A stretch of DNA of 64,000 bases from Sedimentitalea sp041224545 (GCF_041224545.1 NZ_JBGFGP010000162.1:1-64000); one strand, 5' to 3'. Counted from the stretch's first letter, positions 16,657 to 25,940 are shown. Made by a program: numbers and translations. The notes: generated from the sequence alone by a model not told the origin.

Positions 16657-18045
16657 TCAGCTGTGGATCGCTCCGCTGCCACAGGCCAGCGCGGCTTCGC
16701 GCACGGCTTCGGAATAGGTCGGGTGGGCGTGGCAGGTCATGGCAAGATCCTCGGCCGAGGCGCCGAACTCCATCGCGACACAGATCTCGTGGATCAGGTC
16801 GCCGGCACCGGGGCCGATGATATGTGCGCCGAGAATCCGGTCGGTTTCCTTGTCGGCGATGATCTTGACAAAGCCGTCGGCGGCGAAATTCGCCTTGGCG
16901 CGGCCATTGCCCATGAACATGAATTTTCCGACCTTATAGGCGCGGTCCGCTTTCTTGAGCGCCTCTTCGGTCTCACCGACATTCGCCACTTCGGGCCAGG
17001 TGTAGATCACGCCCGGGATCACGCCATAGTTCACATGCCCATGCTTGCCCGCGACCTGTTCGGCAGCGGCCATGCCTTCGTCCTCGGCCTTGTGGGCCAG
17101 CATCGGGCCGTCGATACAATCTCCGATCGCATAGATGCCCGGTACGTTTGTCTGCCAGTCCTTGCCGACCTTGATCTGCCCGCGCTCGCTGCGCTCGACG
17201 CCGAGCGCATCAAGCCCGAGACCGTCAACATAGGGTTTGCGACCCGTGGCGAGCAGGACCACATCGGCATCCAGCACGTGTTCGCTGTCGTCCTTGCGCA
17301 GTTTGTAATGCACCTTGGCCTTGGTTTTGGTTGCTTCGGTCTTCTGCACCGCCGCGCCCATGATGAAGGTCAGCCCCTGTTTCTTGAGAATGCGCTGAAA
17401 GGTCTTTTGCACATCTCCATCCATGCCGGGGGTGATCGCATCGAGGAATTCCACGACGGTCACGTCGGCGCCAAGACGGGCGTAGACACTGCCCAGTTCC
17501 AGCCCGATCACACCGGCACCGATCACCACCATCTTTTTCGGGATCTTGCCAAGCTCCAGCGCGCCGGTGGAGGTCACGACCACCTTTTCGTCGATATCGA
17601 CGCCGGGCAGGGCGGACGCCTCGGAGCCCGAGGCGATGATGATGTTCCTGGTGGTGTGAACCTCGTCACCGACCTTGACCTTGCCGGCCTCGGGAATCGA
17701 GCCCCAGCCCTTGAGCCAGTCGATCTTGTTCTTCTTGAACAGGAATTCGACGCCCTTGGTATTGGTGTCGATCACCTCCTGCTTGTAGGCCTGCATCTGT
17801 TTCCAGTCGACGCTGGGCGATTTCCCCTTGAGACCCATCCTGGCAAAGTTGTGCTCGGCCTCGTGCAGCTGGTGGCTGGCGTGCAGCAGGGCCTTGGACG
17901 GTATGCAGCCCACGTTCAGGCAGGTGCCGCCGAGGGTTTCGCGGCCTTCGACGCAGGCGGTCTTGAGCCCGAGTTGTGCGCAGCGGATGGCGCAGACATA
18001 GCCGCCGGGTCCGGCACCGATGATGATCACGTCGTAGTCAGCCAT
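16657..18045 (-). CDS. lpd: Dihydrolipoyl dehydrogenase (E3)
   Basis: FAD enzyme that reoxidises the lipoyl groups of the 2-oxoglutarate dehydrogenase complex with NAD. The 462-residue protein has the FAD motif IIGAGPGGYVCAI, the redox disulfide GGTCLNVGCIPSK, a second nucleotide motif VIGAGVIGLELG, and the catalytic His-Glu pair in HAHPTYSE. I start at ATG 18045; the longer frame upstream runs into a dispersed repeat. It is the last gene of the suc cluster. Confidence 0.95.
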   Translation of the reverse strand: MADYDVIIIGAGPGGYVCAIRCAQLGLKTACVEGRETLGGTCLNVGCIPSKALLHASHQLHEAEHNFARMGLKGKSPSVDWKQMQAYKQEVIDTNTKGVEFLFKKNKIDWLKGWGSIPEAGKVKVGDEVHTTRNIIIASGSEASALPGVDIDEKVVVTSTGALELGKIPKKMVVIGAGVIGLELGSVYARLGADVTVVEFLDAITPGMDGDVQKTFQRILKKQGLTFIMGAAVQKTEATKTKAKVHYKLRKDDSEHVLDADVVLLATGRKPYVDGLGLDALGVERSERGQIKVGKDWQTNVPGIYAIGDCIDGPMLAHKAEDEGMAAAEQVAGKHGHVNYGVIPGVIYTWPEVANVGETEEALKKADRAYKVGKFMFMGNGRAKANFAADGFVKIIADKETDRILGAHIIGPGAGDLIHEICVAMEFGASAEDLAMTCHAHPTYSEAVREAALACGSGAIHS

Positions 18046-18067
18046 GAGAGAGGTCCTTTGTTGTGAG

Positions 18068-18134
18068 CGGGGCAGGGGCGCTGCCCCTCGGCGCAGTCTG
18101 CGCCTCACCCCGGAGTATTTCGCCAAAGATGAAG
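18068..18134. repeat. Rhodobacteraceae-type intergenic repeat with two hairpins
   Basis: Between the MAPEG gene and lpd there are two adjacent small stem-loops (GGGGCA/TGCCCC at 18069-18087, GGCGCA/TGCGCC at 18090-18104) followed by CCCCGGAGTATTTCGCCAAA and GATGAAG. From memory this last segment recurs between genes in many Rhodobacteraceae genomes. It is the only copy I noticed here. It may act as an mRNA stability or attenuation element; that is inference. Confidence 0.6.
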
Positions 18135-18135
18135 G

Positions 18136-18525
18136 TCATGTCAGGGAGGCCAGCAGCATCAGGGCGGTGGCGATGAGGCTGACCATCCAGATCACCGAGC
18201 GCCAGGGACTCAGGCCGAGGGCATAGGCGGGGACATAGAGGATGCGGGCCACGAGATAGGTCCAGGCGCAGGTTGCGGTGAAGGCGGTGGACTGGTCGGT
18301 CAGAGCGATGGTCACGCAGGGAATTGTGAAGAGGATCAGACCTTCGAAATGGTTGTTCATCGCCCGTTGCAGGCGGCCCGCGGTGCCGGTGAGGTGTACC
18401 GGCGTGTCGCGCGGGCCAAGCGCGGTTTTCGATCCGACCTGGAGGTTGGCGGTGATCGAGTAGGCCGCGAATTGCAGGATCTGCAGCAGGGCGGCGAGGG
18501 TGAGGGCGGTGAGTTCGGGGGTCAT
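18136..18525 (-). CDS. MAPEG-family membrane protein
   Basis: A 129-residue inner-membrane protein with four hydrophobic segments and the MAPEG pattern (RLQRAMNNHFEGLILF, ARILYVPAYALG). Eukaryotic relatives are glutathione-dependent enzymes, but the bacterial role is unknown. AGGAAG precedes the ATG. A MAPEG or similar gene close to lpd in the suc operon is, as far as I recall, frequent in this family of bacteria. Confidence 0.85.
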   Translation of the reverse strand: MTPELTALTLAALLQILQFAAYSITANLQVGSKTALGPRDTPVHLTGTAGRLQRAMNNHFEGLILFTIPCVTIALTDQSTAFTATCAWTYLVARILYVPAYALGLSPWRSVIWMVSLIATALMLLASLT

Positions 18526-18540
18526 GATCTTCCTGAATTA

Positions 18541-18960
18541 CTAGGGAGAACGCAAATCTGTGCGCATTGCAGCTTTAAGTTGCTTTGTAGCACGAATGCG
18601 ATCCGGGCTACCTGCCTCTGTTTGTTCCCATTCATCAAGCAATAGTCGCGTTGAATCTGATGCGACCAATTGTGAGCGCAAAAGCCAATGACCGACGTTG
18701 AATTCGCCTTGCTTATTGGGCTCTCTGCTTTCGTACTTCATCCAAGACTCTAGTAAACCAAGGTAAGCCTCTTTGCGTTCGTCGTATATGCGCCGTTTGG
18801 AGATAATTCGTTCGGATAGCCAAAATTGAATGACGGCAGTAGCAAGTGAACCGACACCAAAGGCTGTTAGTAGAGCGACAAAATCCAAAGTGCTTTTCCA
18901 GTTTACAAGTTTGCTAAAGCATCGCCCGCGTCGACCAGAGACGCCCAAAGCTTCGAACAA
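18541..18960 (-). CDS. Low-GC single-pass membrane protein of unknown function
   Basis: A frame of up to 139 residues with one membrane segment (LDFVALLTAFGVGSLATAV) followed by a basic, helical cytoplasmic part (SKRRIYDERKEAYLGLLESW). Base composition is visibly more AT-rich than the flanking suc genes, and rare codons are frequent, suggesting later insertion into the operon. The start is uncertain: the TTG at 18960 lies seven bases after the sucB stop but has no good ribosome-binding site. No function is recognised. Confidence 0.6.
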   Translation of the reverse strand: MFEALGVSGRRGRCFSKLVNWKSTLDFVALLTAFGVGSLATAVIQFWLSERIISKRRIYDERKEAYLGLLESWMKYESREPNKQGEFNVGHWLLRSQLVASDSTRLLLDEWEQTEAGSPDRIRATKQLKAAMRTDLRSP

Positions 18961-18967
18961 GCGGTGA

Positions 18968-20485
18968 TCACAAATCCATCAGCAACCGGCGCGGGTCTTC
19001 CAGCGCCTCCTTCACGCGCACGAGGAATGTGACGGCGCCCTTGCCATCGACGATGCGGTGGTCGTAGGACAGGGCCAGATACATCATCGGGCGGATGACG
19101 ACCTCGCCGTTGATCGCCATGGGACGGTCCTGGATCTTGTGCATGCCGAGGATGCCCGATTGCGGCGGGTTCAGGATCGGCGAGGACATCAGCGAGCCGT
19201 AGACGCCGCCGTTGGACAGGGTGAAGGTGCCGCCCTGCATCTCCGCCATCGAGAGTTTGCCATCACGGGCGCGTTTGCCCTTTTCGGCAATCGCCTTTTC
19301 GATCTCGGCGAAAGACATGCTGTCGGCGTCGCGGATCACCGGCACGACGAGGCCGGTGGGGGTGCCGGCTGCGACGCCCATATGGACGAAATTCTTGTAG
19401 ACGATCTCGTTGCCGTCGATCTCTGCGTTGACCTCGGGCACTTCTTTCAGCGCGTGGCAGCAGGCCTTGGTGAAGAAGGACATGAAGCCGAGCCGCACGC
19501 CGTGTTTCTTTTCGAACTCGTCCTTGTACCGGCTGCGCAGGGCCATCACCTCGGTCATGTCGACCTCGTTATAGGTGGTGAGCATGGCGGCGGTGTTCTG
19601 GCTGTCCTTGAGGCGCTTGGCGATGGTCTGGCGCAGACGGGTCATCTTGACCCGCTCCTCGCGGGCGGCGTCATCGGCGGGAACCGGGGCGCGCGGCGCG
19701 CTGGCGGGGGCGCTTGCCGCGGGGGCCGGGGCGGAGGTTGCGGCGGCCACGGCGCGGGCGACATCGTCTTTCATGACGCGGCCGTCGCGGCCGGTTCCGG
19801 TGACCTGATCGCGCGTGACCCCGGCCTCGGCCATCGCCTTTCTGGCACTTGGGGCGTCTTCGATATCGGCCTTGTCGGAGGATGCGGGGGCCTCTGCGGG
19901 CGCTTCGGGGCGCGGGGCGGGCGCAACGGTGCCGTCGGCCCCGCCGCTGATCACGGCGAGCTTGGCGGAGGCATCCACCGTGGTGCCTTCGGGCGCGGTG
20001 ATTTCGGCCAGGACGCCGGCGGCGGGCGAGGGCACTTCCACGCTGACCTTGTCGGTTTCCAGTTCACACAGCATCTCGTCCTGCGCAACCGAGTCTCCCA
20101 CGGCCTTGAACCAGGTGCTGACGGTGGCTTCTGTCACGGATTCGCCTAGGGTGGGCACCATGACGTCGATGCTGTCACCGGTTGGCGCGGTGTCCCCGTC
20201 CGCATCGGCGGGGGCGGCGGGTTTCTCATCCGCCGTGTCGGCACCTTCGCCTTCGAGGATGGTGGCCAGCAACGCGTCAACGCCCACGGTCTCGCCCTCG
20301 GCGGCGATGATTTCGCCCATCTTGCCGGCAGAGGGGCTGGGGACTTCGACGGTCACCTTGTCGGTTTCCAGTTCGCACAGCATTTCGTCGACCGCGACCG
20401 CATCGCCGGGTTTCTTGAACCAGGTGGCGACGGTGGCCTCGGTCACGGATTCGCCCAGCGTCGGGACGCGTACTTCGGTTGTCAT
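18968..20485 (-). CDS. sucB: 2-oxoglutarate dehydrogenase E2 (dihydrolipoyl succinyltransferase) with two lipoyl domains
   Basis: Core of the 2-oxoglutarate dehydrogenase complex, transferring succinyl to CoA. The 505-residue protein has two tandem lipoyl domains (lysines K43 and K146, both in CELETDKV), Ala/Pro-rich linkers, a peripheral-subunit-binding domain near 213-246 and a catalytic domain ending in SYDHRIVDG (H476, D480). Typical bacterial E2o has one lipoyl domain and about 400 residues. The gene follows sucA by three bases. Confidence 0.95.
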   Translation of the reverse strand: MTTEVRVPTLGESVTEATVATWFKKPGDAVAVDEMLCELETDKVTVEVPSPSAGKMGEIIAAEGETVGVDALLATILEGEGADTADEKPAAPADADGDTAPTGDSIDVMVPTLGESVTEATVSTWFKAVGDSVAQDEMLCELETDKVSVEVPSPAAGVLAEITAPEGTTVDASAKLAVISGGADGTVAPAPRPEAPAEAPASSDKADIEDAPSARKAMAEAGVTRDQVTGTGRDGRVMKDDVARAVAAATSAPAPAASAPASAPRAPVPADDAAREERVKMTRLRQTIAKRLKDSQNTAAMLTTYNEVDMTEVMALRSRYKDEFEKKHGVRLGFMSFFTKACCHALKEVPEVNAEIDGNEIVYKNFVHMGVAAGTPTGLVVPVIRDADSMSFAEIEKAIAEKGKRARDGKLSMAEMQGGTFTLSNGGVYGSLMSSPILNPPQSGILGMHKIQDRPMAINGEVVIRPMMYLALSYDHRIVDGKGAVTFLVRVKEALEDPRRLLMDL

Positions 20486-20488
20486 GAC

Positions 20489-23446
20489 TTACTTTCCTTC
20501 GATGGTCAGCGCTTCATCCACGAGCGCTTCTTGTTGGGCCTTGTGCTGGCTGGCGAGCCCGGTTGCGGGCGATGCCGATGTTGCGCGACCGACATAAACC
20601 GGGCGTTTGTGCTTGGCCTTGATCCGGTTCAAGACCCATTCGATGTTGGGTTCGATAAAGGTCCAGGCCCCCTGGTTCTTGGGCTCTTCCTGGCACCAGA
20701 CCATCTCGGCCCCCTTAAACCGTTCGAGTTCTTTGACCAGCGAGATTGCCGGGAACGGATAGAACTGTTCGATGCGAATGAGATAGATGTCGTCGATGCC
20801 ACGGGCGTCGCGTTCTTCGAGCAGGTCGTAATAGACCTTGCCCGAGCACATCACCACGCGCCTGATCTTCTTGTCGGCGACCAGTTCGGTTTCCGAGTTC
20901 CCCTTTTCCGCATCGTCCCAGAGCACCCGGTGAAAGCTCGATCCGGTGGTGAATTCCTCTGCGGTGGAGATCGCGAGCTTGTGGCGCAGAAGCGATTTGG
21001 GCGTCATCAGGATCAGCGGCTTGCGAAAGCTGCGGTGAATCTGGCGGCGCAGGATGTGGAAATAGTTCGCCGGGGTGGTGCAGTTGGCGACGATCCAGTT
21101 GTCCTGGCCGCACATCTGCAGGAAGCGTTCGAGCCGGGCAGAGCTGTGCTCGGGGCCCTGGCCCTCGTAGCCATGCGGCAGCAGGCAGACCAGACCGGAC
21201 ATGCGCAGCCATTTGCTTTCGCCCGAACTGATGAACTGGTCGAACATGATCTGCGCGCCGTTGGCGAAATCGCCGAACTGCGCTTCCCACAATACGAGGG
21301 CGTTGGGTTCGGCCAGCGAATAGCCATATTCAAAGCCCAGCACCGCATATTCGCTCAGCATCGAATCGATGACTTCGTATTGCGATTGGCCGGCGCGGAT
21401 GTTGTTGAGCGGAAAATATCGCTCTTCGGTTTCCTGGTTGATCAGGCCGGAGTGACGCTGGCTGAAGGTGCCGCGCGTCGCATCCTGCCCGGCCAGCCGC
21501 ACGGGATACCCTTCGGTGAGCAAGGATCCATAGGCCAGTGCCTCACCGGTTGCCCAGTCGATGCCCTTGCCGGTGGCAAACATCTCTTTCTTGCTTTCCA
21601 GCAAACGCGACACGGTCCGATGCAGCGGGAAACCGTCGGGCACACGAGTCAGGGCGTCGCCCACCTCCTTGAGGGTTTCGGGCGTGATCGCGGTTTCACC
21701 GCGTACGTATTCCTCGCCATGCTTGTCGATATGCGACCAGCGCCCGTCGAGCCAGTCGGCCTTGTTGGGCTTGAAATCCTTGCCGGCTTCGAATTCCTCG
21801 TTCAGATGCGCCTGGAAGGCGGCTTTCATGTCCTCGATCTCGCCCTCGGGGATCAGACCATCCTTGACCAGCCGCTCGGTATACAGGCTGAGCGTGGTCT
21901 TGTGGGTCTTGATCTGTTTGTACATGATCGGGTTGGTGAACATGGGCTCGTCGCCCTCGTTATGCCCGAACCGGCGATAGCAGAAGATGTCGACGACCAC
22001 GTCCTTGTGGAATTTCTGCCGGAACTCGGTGGCAACCTTGGCGGCATGGACGACCGCCTCGGGATCGTCGCCGTTGACGTGAAAGATCGGCGCTTCGACC
22101 ATCAGCGCGATGTCGGTGGGATAGGGCGAACTGCGGCTGAAATGCGGTGCGGTGGTAAAGCCGATCTGGTTGTTCACGACGATATGCATGGTGCCACCGG
22201 TCTTGTGGCCCTTGAGCCCGGAGAGGCCAAAGCACTCGGCAACCACGCCCTGACCCGCAAAGGCGGCATCGCCATGCAGCAGGATGGGCAGCACGGATGT
22301 GCGTTCGCTGTCGTGGTTCTGGTCCTGCTTGGCGCGGGCCTTGCCCAGGACGACGGGGTTGACCGCTTCGAGGTGGCTGGGGTTGGCGGTCAGCGACAGG
22401 TGCACGATGTTGCCGTCAAAATCACGATCGCTCGACGCGCCAAGGTGGTATTTCACGTCACCCGAACCATCGACATCCTCAGGTTTGAAACTGCCGCCCT
22501 GAAATTCGTTGAAAATCGCGCGATAAGGTTTCTGCAACACGTTGGCCAGCACCGACAGGCGCCCCCGGTGCGGCATGCCGACGATGATGTCCTTGACCCC
22601 GAGCGCGCCGCCGCGCTTGATGATCTGCTCCATCGCCGGGATCAGGCTCTCGCCACCGTCAAGACCAAAGCGCTTGGTGCCCATGTATTTGACGTGCAGG
22701 AATTTCTCAAAACCTTCCGCCTCGACCATCTTGTTCAGGATCGCCTTGCGCCCCTCGCGGGTAAAGCGGATTTCCTTGTCGAAGCCCTCGATCCGTTCCT
22801 TGAGCCAGGCGGCCTCTTCCGGGTTGGAGATATGCATGTATTGCAGGGCGAATGTGCCGCAATAGGTGCGCTTCACGATCTCGACGATCTGCCGCATGCT
22901 GGCGATCTGCAGACCGAGCACGTTGTCGATGAAGATCGGCCGATCCATGTCGGCCTCGGCAAAGCCGTAGGTCTTGGGATCGAGCTCGGGATGTGCGGTC
23001 TGATCGCGCAGGCCCAAGGGATCGAGATCGGCCACCAGGTGACCCCGGATCCGATAGGCCCGGATCAGCATCAGTGCCCGGATGCTGTCGAGCACCGCGC
23101 GTTTCACCTGTTCCTCGCTGACCTCGATACCGGCTGCGGCAGCCTTTTCGACGATCTTCTTGCCCGCGGCCTCTCTCTCGGCGGCGGGATATTCGCCGGT
23201 CAGAGCGCCGGTCAGGTCGTCATTCGGCATCGGCGGCCAGTCGCTGCGCGACCAGGACGGCCCCCTTGCGTCGGCCTTGACGTCGATCTCGGTGTCGCCG
23301 AGCTGCGCAAAGAACGCCGCCCACGCCTCGTCGACCGCGTTCGGGTCATTTGCATACTGGGCATACAGCTGCTCCAGATACGCCGCGTTGTGTCCCTGCA
23401 TGAAGGACGAGGCATGAAACTGGTCGTTGGGTGAGTGCTCGGTCAT
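20489..23446 (-). CDS. sucA: 2-oxoglutarate dehydrogenase E1
   Basis: Thiamine-diphosphate-dependent decarboxylase of the TCA cycle that passes succinyl groups to SucB. At 985 residues it is slightly longer than E. coli SucA. It shows the GMPHRGRLSVL segment, the HGDAAFAGQG thiamine-diphosphate motif and an intact C-terminal transketolase-like half. Its start overlaps the stop of the DUF805 gene as ATGA, so it is translated as part of the sucD-DUF805-sucA chain. Confidence 0.96.
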   Translation of the reverse strand: MTEHSPNDQFHASSFMQGHNAAYLEQLYAQYANDPNAVDEAWAAFFAQLGDTEIDVKADARGPSWSRSDWPPMPNDDLTGALTGEYPAAEREAAGKKIVEKAAAAGIEVSEEQVKRAVLDSIRALMLIRAYRIRGHLVADLDPLGLRDQTAHPELDPKTYGFAEADMDRPIFIDNVLGLQIASMRQIVEIVKRTYCGTFALQYMHISNPEEAAWLKERIEGFDKEIRFTREGRKAILNKMVEAEGFEKFLHVKYMGTKRFGLDGGESLIPAMEQIIKRGGALGVKDIIVGMPHRGRLSVLANVLQKPYRAIFNEFQGGSFKPEDVDGSGDVKYHLGASSDRDFDGNIVHLSLTANPSHLEAVNPVVLGKARAKQDQNHDSERTSVLPILLHGDAAFAGQGVVAECFGLSGLKGHKTGGTMHIVVNNQIGFTTAPHFSRSSPYPTDIALMVEAPIFHVNGDDPEAVVHAAKVATEFRQKFHKDVVVDIFCYRRFGHNEGDEPMFTNPIMYKQIKTHKTTLSLYTERLVKDGLIPEGEIEDMKAAFQAHLNEEFEAGKDFKPNKADWLDGRWSHIDKHGEEYVRGETAITPETLKEVGDALTRVPDGFPLHRTVSRLLESKKEMFATGKGIDWATGEALAYGSLLTEGYPVRLAGQDATRGTFSQRHSGLINQETEERYFPLNNIRAGQSQYEVIDSMLSEYAVLGFEYGYSLAEPNALVLWEAQFGDFANGAQIMFDQFISSGESKWLRMSGLVCLLPHGYEGQGPEHSSARLERFLQMCGQDNWIVANCTTPANYFHILRRQIHRSFRKPLILMTPKSLLRHKLAISTAEEFTTGSSFHRVLWDDAEKGNSETELVADKKIRRVVMCSGKVYYDLLEERDARGIDDIYLIRIEQFYPFPAISLVKELERFKGAEMVWCQEEPKNQGAWTFIEPNIEWVLNRIKAKHKRPVYVGRATSASPATGLASQHKAQQEALVDEALTIEGK

Positions 23447-23982
23447 GGTTGTACCTCATGTGGGTTGGGACCGTATTTATTGGTTTCAGGCTGGCTGGGC
23501 CGACTGAGCCAGAACAGCACGAGAAGGGGCGAGATCAAGAGCACGATCAGCGTCGGCAGCAGGATCAGCAGGGTGGCGCCCGTCAGCAGGCGATCCATGG
23601 TGCCGCCATGGAAATGGCTGGCCGCGCCAATGCCAAAGACCAGCACCGCGAAGGCGACCATTGCCAGCAATGTCGGCAAAAGGACATGCCATCCGCTGCG
23701 TCCGGTATCGTGCATCCGCCGCCACGCCGCCGCCAGATGCGGCAGAAAAACCACGAGCGCCACCAGGGATTGCACCGGCTGTGACGATTGTATGACGGTG
23801 GCATTCGCCGCTTCGCTGCTGATGCTGGTGACAGAGGTGAAGAACATCCAGTCGATCGCCGCAGCGGCAAGGCCGAGCAAAAGCACGAACAGGAAGAAAA
23901 ACCAGTATTCCGGGCGAGTCGCCCGGCCCGAGAAGGTTACATATTTGCCGAGGCAGGTTTTGATCGCTTGTGTGAACGTCAT
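23443..23982 (-). CDS. DUF805 membrane protein, copy 2
   Basis: A 179-residue protein opening with the DUF805 signature (KYVTFSGRATRPEYWFFFLF) and AAWRRMHDTGRSGW, with about four membrane segments. The C-terminal tail reads TNKYGPNPHEVQP and is nearly shared by the neighbouring copy, which points to tandem duplication. Both ends overlap neighbouring genes by four bases (ATGA). Function is unknown; DUF805 proteins are often thought to be small transport or envelope proteins. Confidence 0.85.
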   Translation of the reverse strand: MTFTQAIKTCLGKYVTFSGRATRPEYWFFFLFVLLLGLAAAAIDWMFFTSVTSISSEAANATVIQSSQPVQSLVALVVFLPHLAAAWRRMHDTGRSGWHVLLPTLLAMVAFAVLVFGIGAASHFHGGTMDRLLTGATLLILLPTLIVLLISPLLVLFWLSRPSQPETNKYGPNPHEVQP

Positions 23983-24503
23983 GCAGGCACCTGGTGTGGG
24001 TCAGGGCCATATGTGTTGGTCCTGGGCTGCGATGGCAACATCAATTGCCCCATCGTGTGCGAAAAGAAAATCATTGTGAGGCCAAGCATCAAGAGGGCGG
24101 CGACAAGAGACAGCGCGGCCATGAGTTTACCGGCCAGAAACAGCGACGCAAACAGCGCGAGGATTCCCACATCGCTGGAGAGAAACGCCACGCCGATCAG
24201 CAGGGCAATCACGCCAAAAGCCGCCAGAGGCTTGAGCGGGTCGAGCATGAGCGTACCGGGGTTGCCCGTGTCATGCAGCCTACGAACGCCAGCGGATGTG
24301 ACCGGCACATAAAGCAGGGTGATGAGGACAAGGACTCCGACCCACCCCTGCCCATCGGGAAGGGTGGCAAGGGCAATCCAGCTTGCCGAGGCAAATACCG
24401 ATACGGCGACACTCATGAACCCGAAATAGCGCGCACGCGCCGTCCGGCCCCTGAAATCAAGGGATCGGCGCAATTCCAGCCAGAATACATGCAGGACCGG
24501 CAT
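23979..24503 (-). CDS. DUF805 membrane protein, copy 1
   Basis: A 174-residue paralogue of the following gene: LDFRGRTARARYFGF and AGVRRLHDTGNPG replace the equivalent motifs, with about five hydrophobic segments and the tail TNTYGPDPHQVPA. It sits two bases behind sucD and overlaps the next copy by four bases. Why two such proteins are embedded between sucD and sucA is not known. Confidence 0.83.
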   Translation of the reverse strand: MPVLHVFWLELRRSLDFRGRTARARYFGFMSVAVSVFASASWIALATLPDGQGWVGVLVLITLLYVPVTSAGVRRLHDTGNPGTLMLDPLKPLAAFGVIALLIGVAFLSSDVGILALFASLFLAGKLMAALSLVAALLMLGLTMIFFSHTMGQLMLPSQPRTNTYGPDPHQVPA

Positions 24504-24505
24504 TG

Positions 24506-25387
24506 CTATCCGATCGCTTCCAACACCGCTTCCCCCAGCGACGCGGGGCTTTCGGCGACCACGATGCCGGCGGATTTCATGGCTTCGATCTTGTCTTCGG
24601 CGCCGCCCTTGCCGCCGGCAACGATGGCCCCGGCGTGACCCATGCGGCGACCCGGAGGGGCCGTGCGCCCGGCGATGAACCCGGCGGTGGGTTTCCAGCG
24701 GCCTTTCTTCTTTTCGTCGGCCAGGAATTGTGCGGCCTCTTCCTCGGCGCTGCCGCCGATTTCGCCGATCATGATGATGCTTTCGGTTTCATCGTCGGCA
24801 AGAAACCATTCGAGCACGTCGATATGTTCGGTGCCCTTGATCGGGTCGCCGCCGATCCCGACGCAGGTCGACTGGCCCAGCCCGACATCGGTGGTCTGCT
24901 TCACCGCTTCGTAGGTCAGCGTGCCTGAACGCGACACGACCCCGACAGTTCCGCGCTTGTGAATATGGCCGGGCATGATGCCGATCTTGCAGGCATCGGG
25001 GGTGATGACACCGGGGCAGTTCGGTCCGATCAGCCGGCTTTTCGACCCTTCCAGCGCGCGTTTCACCCGCATCATGTCAAGCACCGGGATACCCTCGGTG
25101 ATGGCAACGATCACGTCCATCCCCGCGTCGATGGCCTCGAGGATCGAATCCGCCGCAAAGGGCGGGGGCACGTAGATCACCGTCGCATCGGCCCCGGTCG
25201 CGGCCCTGGCTTCGTGGACCGAGTTGAAGACCGGCAGACCGATATGCTCCATGCCGCCCTTGCCCGGCGTCACGCCGCCCACCATTTTCGTGCCATAGGC
25301 GATCGCCTGTTCACTGTGAAACGTGCCTTGCGACCCGGTCAGACCCTGGCAGATGACCCTGGTGTTTTCGTCGATGAGGACAGCCAT
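24506..25387 (-). CDS. sucD: Succinyl-CoA synthetase alpha subunit
   Basis: Binds CoA and carries the phosphohistidine of succinyl-CoA synthetase, which makes ATP or GTP in the TCA cycle. The 293-residue protein has the CoA-binding GLTGSQGTFHSEQA, GPNCPGVI, and the phosphorylated H251 in MGHAGAIV. I start at ATG 25387 (MAVLIDENTRV); the longer frame upstream belongs to the intergenic region. Unusually it is separated from sucC by three secreted-protein genes. Confidence 0.95.
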   Translation of the reverse strand: MAVLIDENTRVICQGLTGSQGTFHSEQAIAYGTKMVGGVTPGKGGMEHIGLPVFNSVHEARAATGADATVIYVPPPFAADSILEAIDAGMDVIVAITEGIPVLDMMRVKRALEGSKSRLIGPNCPGVITPDACKIGIMPGHIHKRGTVGVVSRSGTLTYEAVKQTTDVGLGQSTCVGIGGDPIKGTEHIDVLEWFLADDETESIIMIGEIGGSAEEEAAQFLADEKKKGRWKPTAGFIAGRTAPPGRRMGHAGAIVAGGKGGAEDKIEAMKSAGIVVAESPASLGEAVLEAIG

Positions 25388-25406
25388 ATCTGGTCCCTTT
25401 TCATGA

Positions 25407-25940
25407 TTATACGCGATAGGTGAGATAGAAGACGCTGGTGCCGTTCGCGACACAGCCCTGGGCGCCGCCCCATGCGCCAACCCCGATTTCAAGCCCGATC
25501 GGATTGCTCGGGTCCTGATAGGCGACACATTGCACCGGTTGCCCGGTCGCCGGGTTCACGGGGCCATAGGTCACGCGCCGCACGAAGCCGGGATAGAAGC
25601 GTGGCACCACCGCATCGAGCACCGGCGCCGCCGCGCTGACGTCGAGATGGTTGCTCGTCACGCGGCAATGTTCGGGCATCTCGCCGTAATAGAGTTCGAT
25701 ATGCACGGTGTCGGCCGGCGCGGTGAAATAATGGGTGGTGTCACTGTTTCCCTGGCTGCGCTCCACCCGTTCGGCAAAGCCCGAATTGCGAAACATCTGC
25801 GCGCGCATTGCCGGTTGCACATGCGGCTGGATGCAGAATTGCAGGGCAATCTCCGCGTTGATACGCGCGGCTTCCTCGACGGTTTGCGCAGACGCGGCGG
25901 TGCCAAGACACAGCAGCAGGCTGGCAATCAGGCGGATCAT
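25407..25940 (-). CDS. Secreted hypothetical protein A
   Basis: A 177-residue exported protein with a clear signal peptide (MIRLIASLLLCLGTAASAQT, cleavage after ASA). The mature part contains four cysteines, which could form disulfides, and ends WGGAQGCVANGTSVFYLTY. I recognise no family. It overlaps the upstream secreted gene by four bases and precedes sucD by 19 bases, so it appears to be part of the suc operon. Confidence 0.7.
   Translation of the reverse strand: MIRLIASLLLCLGTAASAQTVEEAARINAEIALQFCIQPHVQPAMRAQMFRNSGFAERVERSQGNSDTTHYFTAPADTVHIELYYGEMPEHCRVTSNHLDVSAAAPVLDAVVPRFYPGFVRRVTYGPVNPATGQPVQCVAYQDPSNPIGLEIGVGAWGGAQGCVANGTSVFYLTYRV

Noticed and set aside
20531..23434. A 967-codon open frame on the plus strand, opposite sucA
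   Set aside because: It is the mirror of a strongly conserved sucA frame in GC-rich DNA, shows no family motifs, and lacks a ribosome-binding site.
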